From an uncultured Pelagibacteraceae bacterium (GTDB taxonomy: Bacteria > Pseudomonadota > Alphaproteobacteria > Pelagibacterales > Pelagibacteraceae), in NCBI GenBank assembly GCA_902515485.1, contig CABXUR010000001.1, positions 50,330-114,329 of the forward strand: a stretch of 64,000 bases of DNA, given 5' to 3'. Positions within the stretch are counted from its first letter, which is position 1. Each line of letters begins with the position of its first letter. The notes under the pieces are model-generated. The model saw nothing but the letters and a program-made list of their open reading frames with translations, was not told the origin of the DNA and searched no databases. This document shows positions 37,358 through 45,422 of the stretch, one piece after another. The position numbers and the translations under genes were made by a program.

Positions 37358-39343
37358 TTAAGTCTTGAAATTGATAATTTTATTTTCTTGATCTTTAATT
37401 AAAGAAATTTTTTTCATATTTTGTTTAGAATTGAGTTGTTCTTGATAAACATTATCTACAATTTCTGAGTTAGGTTGATATGAGGTAACCAATTTACCAA
37501 TCAAACTTTTAACTTCGGCTACTTTATTAATTTCTAATAATTTATATAAATTTTCTAAATCTATTTTAAGTTGATCATATGGAATAAAATTATCCTCTGC
37601 TTTATAAATTTTTTCATGATAAGTTTTTTGAGGATTGTCACCAATTAATAATTCTTCATATAATTTTTCCCCAGGTTTTAGGCCAATAATTTTAACTTCA
37701 ATTTCACCATTTGGATCGTTTTTATCTTTAACAGTAAATCCTGATAGCTTTATCATTTTATAGATTAAATTTTGTATTTTTATACTTTTGCCCATGTCAA
37801 GAACAAATACTTCAGAATTTTTTCCCATAGCTCCTGCCTGTATGACCAGTTGAGCTGCTTCCGTTACTGTCATAAAGTAGCGTGTTACGTCTTTATGAGT
37901 TAATGTAACCGGGCCACCCTCTTTGATTTGCTTTTTAAATTTTGGAATAACGGAGCCTGAGGACTCTAAGACATTACCAAAACGAACAATTGAAAAATTA
38001 ATACTAATGTTATCTTTATTATAATGATAAATCCCTTGCATGCAAAGTTCAGAAAGTCTTTTGGAAGCTCCCATTATGTTAGTGGGTCTTACTGCCTTAT
38101 CGCTTGATACTAAAACTAAATTTGAAACTCTTTTATTCACTGAAGCTTTTGCAACAGCAATGGTGCTAAAGACATTGTTATTAATTCCTTCACAAATATT
38201 TTTTTCAACTAATGGTACGTGTTTATAAGCTGCAGCATGATAAACTGTATTAACTTTAAAAGTTTCAAAAATTGTCTCCAATTGTTTTTGATTTTGTGCA
38301 TTAATAAGCAAGGGGATAATTTTTAAGTTTTTATTGATAACAATTAATTCTTCATAAATTTTATAAAGAGCATATTCGTTTAATTCTAAAAGTAATAATT
38401 TATTAGGTCTTAATTTTATAATCTGACGGCATAATTCTGAACCAATAGAACCTCCGGCACCTGTTACTAACACCGTTTTTGAATTAACATTTTTATTCAA
38501 TAATTTAGTATCAGCTTTAACTTCATCACGACTTAATAAATCTTCAATATTTAAATCTTTAATATCTGATATTGTTATTTTACCATCTACTATTTCTGAA
38601 ATGCTCGGTAAAGTTTTTACGTTTAATTTATAGTGATTTAAACTCTCTATAATTTTATTTCTTTTTATTCTACTAATTGTTGGCAATGCTAGAAAAACTA
38701 AACTAATATTTTTTGAAATAATTAATTTTTTTAATTTTTTTGTTGAATAAACAATTTTACCCAATAAAACTTGTCTATGTAGCTGTTTATCGTCATCCAA
38801 AAAACCTGCAACTTTAAATTCTGGACTATTTTCTAAAGCTGTGACTAACTGTCTTCCGGCTTCCCCGGCACCATAAACTAGTATATTTTTTTTAAGTGGT
38901 CTTTTAAAATTAATATTATTACTTAAAAGTAATTTTACTCCTAATCTTGAACAAATTATAGAGAAAGATAATAGAATGGGTTGAATTACGCCTATTGTTC
39001 TTGGAACTCCTTTAATACTAAAAACTCCAATCACTAAAAAATACAATAACGCATAAACAAAAGTAGAAGCCAAAATAGTAAAAATTATAGAGATGCCAGT
39101 ATAACGATAAATAGTTCGGTATAATCCAAATAACCAAAATATTGGTAGTGCAATTATTACCGATATAAATGCTGGGTAAAAATTAAAGTTTTTAAAAAGA
39201 ATAAGTTGTTCTAATCTTAAAATAAAAGCTAGCCAAGTACACAAAACACATAAAGCTATATCTGTAATAATGGCAATTGATCGTTTTGAATAGCGATGAA
39301 GAGACAAAATGCTATTTGCAAATTCTTTTAAATATTTTTCCAT
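37358..39343 (-). CDS. CapD/PglF/WbpM-family UDP-GlcNAc 4,6-dehydratase
   Basis: This membrane-bound nucleotide-sugar dehydratase makes UDP-4-keto-6-deoxy-HexNAc. The 661 residues start with about four membrane helices (to ~115). A CoA-binding-like Rossmann domain follows (VYGAGEAGRQLV), then the catalytic domain with VTGAGGSIGSELCRQI, NAAAYKHVPLVE-like YHAAAYKHVPLVE, and VSSDKAVRPTNIMGASKR (Met in place of the usual Tyr, normal for this family). It is the first enzyme for bacillosamine or related 4-amino sugars; a DegT aminotransferase and a PglC-type transferase lie downstream. Confidence 0.93.
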   Translation of the reverse strand: MEKYLKEFANSILSLHRYSKRSIAIITDIALCVLCTWLAFILRLEQLILFKNFNFYPAFISVIIALPIFWLFGLYRTIYRYTGISIIFTILASTFVYALLYFLVIGVFSIKGVPRTIGVIQPILLSFSIICSRLGVKLLLSNNINFKRPLKKNILVYGAGEAGRQLVTALENSPEFKVAGFLDDDKQLHRQVLLGKIVYSTKKLKKLIISKNISLVFLALPTISRIKRNKIIESLNHYKLNVKTLPSISEIVDGKITISDIKDLNIEDLLSRDEVKADTKLLNKNVNSKTVLVTGAGGSIGSELCRQIIKLRPNKLLLLELNEYALYKIYEELIVINKNLKIIPLLINAQNQKQLETIFETFKVNTVYHAAAYKHVPLVEKNICEGINNNVFSTIAVAKASVNKRVSNLVLVSSDKAVRPTNIMGASKRLSELCMQGIYHYNKDNISINFSIVRFGNVLESSGSVIPKFKKQIKEGGPVTLTHKDVTRYFMTVTEAAQLVIQAGAMGKNSEVFVLDMGKSIKIQNLIYKMIKLSGFTVKDKNDPNGEIEVKIIGLKPGEKLYEELLIGDNPQKTYHEKIYKAEDNFIPYDQLKIDLENLYKLLEINKVAEVKSLIGKLVTSYQPNSEIVDNVYQEQLNSKQNMKKISLIKDQENKIINFKT

Positions 39344-39615
39344 AAAATTTAATATTCATATTTTATTAAATAAGTTTAATATTTTTAAGCTATTTTAAAG
39401 TATAAGTAAAATGCACATAAAATTTAACAGTAAGAATTAAGATTTATTATATCTTTTAAATTTTTTTTCTTAATTAAATGAGTTTTTTTTAAAATAAAAT
39501 ACTCTTATATCTATTACCCATTAGTTAATAACTATTTTTCAAAATTCTTTATTTAAAAATTATTATTAATTAATATATAATAAATGATTACTTCAAAATT
39601 ATATTAAAGTTTAAT
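39344..39615. other. Longest gene-free stretch of the window (272 bp)
   Basis: This AT-rich stretch lies between the capD-type gene and the next epimerase gene. I see no tRNA, no long reading frame and no strong terminator hairpin in it. It may hold the promoter of the capD-wzz group, but no box stands out from the AT background. Confidence 0.5.
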
Positions 39616-40503
39616 TTATTTTATGGGAACAAGCATTTTATTTTTCATCAAAAGCATTCCCTCTTGAAGATTTATCAGTGGTTCAAATCCAAAATTTTTT
39701 TTTGCTAATTCAGAATTTAAATCAAATCGAGAAAATTCAGATTCATTTTTATCATCGTCGCAAATCTTTATTTTACCATTTTTAAAAATAGAAATAGCAA
39801 TTTCAGCAACCTCTAAAATTGTATTCGATTCTCTTGAGGAAATATTAAAAGTACCCCAAGTTTTTTTATTAAACGCTTGGAAAGCTGCATTAGCAACATC
39901 ATATGCGTGAATAAAATTAATTTTATTTCTTGATCCTTTGACTTTTATCAAATCATTAGAGGAAGCCATATTTAAATAATTTTGAACTAGCTTACTAGAT
40001 AGTAATCCATATCCATATATAGAAGACGGTCTTAATATAACACACTTTAATCCATCCAAGCTTATATGGTTAAAAATATTTTCTGCAAGAAGTTTTGAAT
40101 ATCCATAAAACCCTCCAAATCCATTCACTACTTTAGAATTATTTTCATTAATTTTTTTAGAATAAGGATTTTCATAAACTACTGCTCCAGATAAGAATAT
40201 GATAGTGACATTCCTTAATTTTGCCCACTCTGCCAAATTTAAACAAGAACGAACATTTATATCAAAAATTTTTTTGGTTTGATTGTTATCATCAATTAAT
40301 TCATTATTTGGCACCATGGCGCCGAAGTGGAAAACTGCTGATACTGATCCAAAAATATAATCTAATTGATCAAGATTTTTCCATTCACTCAAATTCCAAT
40401 CTTGTCTAGTAACTGCTTTAAATTGTATACCCTTACTTTTAAGCAAACTTATCATATGACTACCTGTCATACCATTAGCGCCTGTTACTGCGATTTTATT
40501 CAT
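39616..40503 (-). CDS. NAD-dependent epimerase/dehydratase (nucleotide sugar)
   Basis: This extended SDR of 295 residues has the Rossmann start IAVTGANGMTGSHMISLL, FLSGAVVYENPYS supplying the Ser region, and YGYSKLLAEN the catalytic Tyr and Lys. SSIYGYG and NFIHAYDVANA are also typical. It could reduce or epimerise the 4-keto sugar made by the CapD-type enzyme. Its ATG overlaps the ATP-grasp gene's stop (4 bp), so the two are probably functionally linked. The exact substrate is not readable. Confidence 0.85.
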   Translation of the reverse strand: MNKIAVTGANGMTGSHMISLLKSKGIQFKAVTRQDWNLSEWKNLDQLDYIFGSVSAVFHFGAMVPNNELIDDNNQTKKIFDINVRSCLNLAEWAKLRNVTIIFLSGAVVYENPYSKKINENNSKVVNGFGGFYGYSKLLAENIFNHISLDGLKCVILRPSSIYGYGLLSSKLVQNYLNMASSNDLIKVKGSRNKINFIHAYDVANAAFQAFNKKTWGTFNISSRESNTILEVAEIAISIFKNGKIKICDDDKNESEFSRFDLNSELAKKNFGFEPLINLQEGMLLMKNKMLVPIK

Positions 40504-41519
40504 GAAAATAAATTTAATTGTTTGGTTATAACTGGCTTGATTTTTTGATTAGAAGAAAATTTTTTTAGTAAACTTTTTTTAACTACAAGTTCTGACCAAT
40601 ATCTTATAACAGTCGAGTTGTAATCAATATTGATAACACATTTAAGACCTAAGCTTTTTTTTAAATAAAACTCAACAGGATTAAAACCTAATTGAGAACA
40701 AAATGGTGTTGTACCGGAAAATCTACTATTGATCTCAAAAATTTTTGGCTTACCATATTTATCAATTCGCAATTGAAAATTACAACCACCATCAATTTCA
40801 AGCTTTGAGGCTACCTCGAAGACATATTGCTCAATTTTTTTTGATTTAATAGGTTCTGCTTTATATGTATCCCCAAATCTTAACTTCCTTTTCAAAACTA
40901 AAACAGGAGATATTTGATTGCCAATTTTGACCACAGTACAAGTATATTCTGTCTCATCGTTGCCTAAATATTCCTGCAAAATAACATTTTTGGTATCCTC
41001 TAGATGCGGTGTTAATTCTTTTAAATTATTAATTTTGTAAACTCCTATCGAATTACATCCAACGGATGGTTTGATTATCAAAGGAAATTTTGCACTTTTT
41101 ACGTCTAAATCTTTTAAATAAATAGTTTTTGGAAAATTAAAATTATGTTTTTTAAGGAATGATGCGGTTTTAAATTTATTATTTGAAATTTCTATAACCT
41201 CTAATGATGATATTATTGTATGAACATTAAATTTGCTCTTAAAAATTTGCTTATTTTTTGCACAAAATTTTAATTCTAAATCTGTTCCTGGTATATAAAA
41301 ATCTATTTTTTCTTTTTTAAAAATCTCTTTTAAATTTTCTAAATAATAAATAGAATTGTGTCTTTCAATTATATATGATTTGTCCACTGCATACAATCCA
41401 GCGGAAAGTTCATTAATGTCAGTGGCGATAATTCTAATATCAATATCTTTAATCATTTTTAAAGATTTAATTACTCCTTGACCTATGCCACCACCAGCTC
41501 CCGTAACTAAAATATTCAT
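40500..41519 (-). CDS. ATP-grasp ligase (CarB/PylC-like) in glycan cassette
   Basis: ATP-grasp enzymes join a carboxylic acid to an amine or thiol through an acyl-phosphate. The 339 residues have an N-terminal Rossmann-like domain (ILVTGAGGGIGQGVIKSL) and the ATP-grasp fold from about residue 115. LIIKPSVGCNSIGV is the phosphate loop, VILQEYL follows, and IFEINSRFSGTTPF holds the metal-binding Glu/Asn. It overlaps the epimerase gene and lies 6 bp from the fused phosphoglycosyl transferase. A plausible job is adding an amino acid or other acid to an amino sugar; this is inference from context. Confidence 0.82.
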   Translation of the reverse strand: MNILVTGAGGGIGQGVIKSLKMIKDIDIRIIATDINELSAGLYAVDKSYIIERHNSIYYLENLKEIFKKEKIDFYIPGTDLELKFCAKNKQIFKSKFNVHTIISSLEVIEISNNKFKTASFLKKHNFNFPKTIYLKDLDVKSAKFPLIIKPSVGCNSIGVYKINNLKELTPHLEDTKNVILQEYLGNDETEYTCTVVKIGNQISPVLVLKRKLRFGDTYKAEPIKSKKIEQYVFEVASKLEIDGGCNFQLRIDKYGKPKIFEINSRFSGTTPFCSQLGFNPVEFYLKKSLGLKCVINIDYNSTVIRYWSELVVKKSLLKKFSSNQKIKPVITKQLNLFS

Positions 41520-41525
41520 TGTTAT

Positions 41526-42923
41526 TTATACCTTTAAATAATCTATTAATTTTTTTTTGGTCTCTTTACTAAACTTGGTTTCCTTAATGAGTTTTATTGA
41601 ATTACTAAAATTAATTTTTAACTTCTTAAAATTAGCTTTATATAATTCATTATTATATAATTCCATTATAATATATCCAGACCCTTTGCCTCTAGGTTGG
41701 CCTATTGATCCAGCATTAACAATCAACTGATCTGGATTTTTAGATTGAACAGGATATGCTTCAACTTCATAAATATTTTTATTATTAATAGCAAAAAATA
41801 ACTGTCTATGAGAATGACCAAACACACCAGCAAAAACTTTTTTTTTACGCAATTCTTGAAATGATTTATTCAAATTATCAGGTTTTTCTACATAGCTCCA
41901 ATCTCCATACAAAAAAGGGTTAGCATGAGAAAAAAATATATTTCCAATTATACAATTATCACGCCAAGAAAATATATTTTTTAGCAGAACAGGTGAAATT
42001 TTTTTTAACGTCCACTCAACTGACTCATCAACAAATTTAGGAAGTTTATAGTTTGTCTTCTTAATATTTGATTGCAGGTCAAAATATAATTGATCGTGAT
42101 TTCCTTTAATAAAAATTGTGTCATATTTATTCTTATATTCTTCTAACATATTTAAAACTTCTAAAGGTTGACAACCATATGTTAAGATATCACCTAAAAA
42201 TATTGTTCTATCAATTTTTTTATCTTTTAAATCTCCCAAGGCTACTTTTAATGCATCTAAATTTGAATGAATATCAGAAATGACTGCAATTGTAGTTTTT
42301 TTATTGGGTTTTTGCGTTGCGAACACTGTATCAAATCTTATCATTATATCATTTTCCTTTGAATAGATATTATCACGAACTAAAACTTTCTTTATCGTTA
42401 GAAAGAGAATTTTTATATCTAACCAAAGAGACTGATTTTCTAAATACCAAATATCTAATTCAAATTTTTCATTCCAATTAATCTTATTACGCCCATTAAC
42501 TTGTGCCCAACCTGTGATACCAGGTTTTATATTATGACGTGTTGATTGTTTTTCCGAATAATAGGGTAAATAATCCATTAATAAAGGACGTGGTCCAACT
42601 AAACTCATATCTCCTTTTAAAACATTCCAAAGCCCAGGCAGCTCGTCTATACTATATGATCTTAAAAACTGACCGAGTTTTGTAATTCTATTCGTATCAT
42701 CTATATGAGAAACATTTTTATTATTAGTGTTTGCCATTGTTCTTAATTTATAAATATTAAAAGGGACACCATGTAATCCTGAACGTGTCTGTTTAAAAAA
42801 TATTGGAAACCCATTAAAAATCCATATCAAAATGAAAAATAAAACTATGATAGGAAAAAATACTATAACTAGCCCTAAACTTAAAAATATATCAATTAAT
42901 CTTTTAAAATATTTTTGATACAT
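41526..42923 (-). CDS. Phosphoglycosyl transferase fused to a calcineurin-like metallophosphoesterase
   Basis: This one unbroken frame of 465 residues has two domains. Residues 1-197 are a PglC/WcaJ-type mono-topic phosphoglycosyl transferase: a hydrophobic N-terminal helix (12-37), KLRTM at 59-63, the catalytic Asp93-Glu94 in SIDELPGLWNVLKGDMSLVG, and KPGITGWAQVNGRN. This domain starts lipid-linked glycan synthesis by moving a sugar-phosphate to undecaprenyl phosphate. Residues 210-450 form a metallophosphoesterase: SDIHSN (Asp217, His219), LGDIL (Asp245), GNHD (275-277), a later FFSHAN, and FGHSHRQ. An internal ATG at 42,344 with AAGGA ten bases upstream could also start the second domain alone. 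It is flanked by ATP-grasp and DegT genes. Confidence 0.9.
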   Translation of the reverse strand: MYQKYFKRLIDIFLSLGLVIVFFPIIVLFFILIWIFNGFPIFFKQTRSGLHGVPFNIYKLRTMANTNNKNVSHIDDTNRITKLGQFLRSYSIDELPGLWNVLKGDMSLVGPRPLLMDYLPYYSEKQSTRHNIKPGITGWAQVNGRNKINWNEKFELDIWYLENQSLWLDIKILFLTIKKVLVRDNIYSKENDIMIRFDTVFATQKPNKKTTIAVISDIHSNLDALKVALGDLKDKKIDRTIFLGDILTYGCQPLEVLNMLEEYKNKYDTIFIKGNHDQLYFDLQSNIKKTNYKLPKFVDESVEWTLKKISPVLLKNIFSWRDNCIIGNIFFSHANPFLYGDWSYVEKPDNLNKSFQELRKKKVFAGVFGHSHRQLFFAINNKNIYEVEAYPVQSKNPDQLIVNAGSIGQPRGKGSGYIIMELYNNELYKANFKKLKINFSNSIKLIKETKFSKETKKKLIDYLKV

Positions 42924-42926
42924 AAA

Positions 42927-44123
42927 TCAAATATGTAAAGACAATATTTTTTTAATCAAATTAATTTCAGATTTTATTTTAATAATATTTCTATAGGGAT
43001 TAATTGGAAACATAATACTTGTTTCACCAAGTAGTTTTGCATTTAATAATCTTTTTTTTGGATAGAAATTAAGTTTTTTAAATATTTTTTCTCTGTAAAT
43101 TTCAGGACATGATCCAACCCCACAATTAATTTTATTGCTATTAAGTTGTTGAATTAACTTATTTTGGTTAATCTTACTTTTATTTATAAACAAGTTTAAA
43201 CGATAGAAAGCATGAACACTTTGACAATTCTTATTTAATTTTGTTTTTAGAAAATAGGTTTGATATTTAAATTTTGGTTTTTTTAAAATATCATATTTCA
43301 AATAATAATTTTTTAATCCATTTAAATATAAATTTGCTATAATGTTTCTTTTTTCAATTTGCTTATCTAATAATTTTAATTGGTCTCTTCCAATCGCAGC
43401 TTGCATTTCAGTCATTCGAAAATTTGAGCCTAAACCATCATGTAGCCATTTAAATCCAGTGCTATGTTTTTTATTAAAAACACTTTTGTAATTTTTGCCA
43501 TGATCTTTTAAAGACCATAGTTTCAACCATAATTTTTTATTATTAGTTGAAATCATTCCACCCTCACCCCCTGTTGACATAATTTTATCTTGGCAGAAAG
43601 ACCACGTGGATATATGTCCAAACGAACCTACTTTTTTGCCTTTATAAATTGCACCATGAGCTTGAGAGCAATCCTCTATTAAAAAAATTTTGTTTTTTTT
43701 AGTAAACTTTATAATTGGTTCTAAATCACATGATAGTCCATTTAAGTGAACAACAATTATTGCTTTTACATTTTTTTTATAAACTTTTTGAATACCTTCA
43801 ATACTCAAATTTCCATTATCATCTACGTCCGCAAAAATAGGTTTTAATCCCAAATTTAAAACACAACTTGCTGATATAATAAACGATCTTGGAGTTACTA
43901 TAACCGAGTCTGTTTTTTTTAAATTCAAGGCTTTTAGAGCAATCTCCAAAGCTACACTTCCATTTGAAACAGTTAATGAATATTTAACATTATGATAATC
44001 TGAAAATTCTTTTTCAAAATATTTACACTGATTACCAGTCCAATAATTTACTCTTCCAGATTTGAGAACTTCTTGAACTTTTTTTAAATTATTTTGATTA
44101 AAATAAGGATAACTTAGTTTCAT
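42927..44123 (-). CDS. DegT/DnrJ/EryC1-family sugar aminotransferase
   Basis: These PLP enzymes aminate keto-sugar nucleotides. The 398 residues show TVSNGSVALEIALKAL, IEDCSQAHGA, and WSFCQDKIMSTGGEGGM, where the Lys forms the PLP imine; GLGSNFRMTEMQAAIG is the conserved C-terminal helix. With the CapD-type dehydratase it would give a UDP-4-amino-6-deoxy sugar, the PglE step of bacillosamine synthesis. The gene lies 3 bp from the fused phosphoglycosyl transferase. No PglD-type acetyltransferase is nearby. Confidence 0.9.
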   Translation of the reverse strand: MKLSYPYFNQNNLKKVQEVLKSGRVNYWTGNQCKYFEKEFSDYHNVKYSLTVSNGSVALEIALKALNLKKTDSVIVTPRSFIISASCVLNLGLKPIFADVDDNGNLSIEGIQKVYKKNVKAIIVVHLNGLSCDLEPIIKFTKKNKIFLIEDCSQAHGAIYKGKKVGSFGHISTWSFCQDKIMSTGGEGGMISTNNKKLWLKLWSLKDHGKNYKSVFNKKHSTGFKWLHDGLGSNFRMTEMQAAIGRDQLKLLDKQIEKRNIIANLYLNGLKNYYLKYDILKKPKFKYQTYFLKTKLNKNCQSVHAFYRLNLFINKSKINQNKLIQQLNSNKINCGVGSCPEIYREKIFKKLNFYPKKRLLNAKLLGETSIMFPINPYRNIIKIKSEINLIKKILSLHI

Positions 44124-44256
44124 AGTAATAATTTAAGTATAATTGTTTTATATTGAAAATTAAAATAATTTGATAGGAATTATATTATAATTATAATCTT
44201 TCTTTCATATATTTATATTAAGATGCCTACAATCTTAAAAATTAAATTTAAATAAA

Positions 44257-45384
44257 TCATAAATTCATTATTTTTATCATACTTTTATTAACCTTATTAA
44301 TTTCGTACTTATTTTTTGCTAGTAGATAACTTTCATTAGCCATTTTTTCAAGATTCTCGTCTGTCTCATTAAGTAATCTAATCATGGCATTAGCGAGAGA
44401 TACTGAATCTTTAATTGGAACTAATAATCCATTTTTTTCATGAATTACAGTTTCACGACAACCTGGTGCGTCAGTTGTAATTATAGGTCTACCTGTTGAA
44501 AGTGCTTCAAGTGTAGATCGTGGTATACCTTCACGATAATATGAAGGTAATACGAAATATTTACAAGATTTTAAGATAGATTGAACTGATTTTAATTCAC
44601 CGAGATATTCAATATCACCTTGATTTATCCAAACTTTTAACTCATCAGCACTTATACCTAAAGGATTTTTATCAAGTCCTCCTACTAATTGAAATTTTGC
44701 ATTAGGGAATCGTGAACGAACAATTTTAGCTGCTTCAACATATTCTCTTACTCCCTTATCAATTAATAACCTGGCAATCATTAAAAAAACTGGTTTTGAG
44801 GGCAAACTAGTAAATGGATAAAAATTTAAGTCAACTCCAGAACCATTTACAATATATGATAGATTTTTATCTTTTATTATATTAAATTTTAAAAACAAAG
44901 ACTGATCATCTTTATTTTGAAAAATAATTTTCACTGAGTTCTTTAAACTTTTGCTATATAACTTTATCATTAAATATTTTAAAATTTTAATTTTTATAGA
45001 ATTTCGTGTTGAAAAAGCATACCCCGACCCAGTAATTAATGGATAATAGCTAATTTCTTTAAAATATTTTAAAACTAAGCCTGTATATATTACTGTTTTG
45101 GCTGTGTAGGAAATTACTATGTTTGGTTTTAAATTTTGCAGAATTTTTTTAATTTCAAATAAAGTTTTATAATCATCTATAAGATTAACGCTTTGTCTAG
45201 AAAGAAAAAAAATATTTATATCAACTCCTAAATCTAATAATTTTTGTTGTAAATTATTTGAAAAATTATTTATTGGTGCTGCTACACTTACCTTATGACC
45301 TCTAGATAAAAGTTTTTTAATTAATGAAAGTCTAAAATTTACTAATGATGGACCATAGCCAGAAATAATCAAAATATGTTTCAT
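44257..45384 (-). CDS. Glycosyltransferase family 4 (PglA-like)
   Basis: This GT-B glycosyltransferase probably adds the second sugar. The N-terminus has LIISGYGPSLVNFRLSLI, typical of PglA/WbpY-type enzymes. The nucleotide-sugar domain shows MIARLLIDKGVREYVEAA and the retaining GT4 motif EGIPRSTLEALSTGRPII. It has 375 residues. With the CapD, DegT and PglC-type genes next to it, it fits a sugar transferase acting on undecaprenyl-PP-diamino sugar. Donor and acceptor are inferred only from context. Confidence 0.85.
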   Translation of the reverse strand: MKHILIISGYGPSLVNFRLSLIKKLLSRGHKVSVAAPINNFSNNLQQKLLDLGVDINIFFLSRQSVNLIDDYKTLFEIKKILQNLKPNIVISYTAKTVIYTGLVLKYFKEISYYPLITGSGYAFSTRNSIKIKILKYLMIKLYSKSLKNSVKIIFQNKDDQSLFLKFNIIKDKNLSYIVNGSGVDLNFYPFTSLPSKPVFLMIARLLIDKGVREYVEAAKIVRSRFPNAKFQLVGGLDKNPLGISADELKVWINQGDIEYLGELKSVQSILKSCKYFVLPSYYREGIPRSTLEALSTGRPIITTDAPGCRETVIHEKNGLLVPIKDSVSLANAMIRLLNETDENLEKMANESYLLAKNKYEINKVNKSMIKIMNL

Positions 45385-45422
45385 TATATTAATCTTATAT
45401 TTTTAATTGATATATAAAATTT

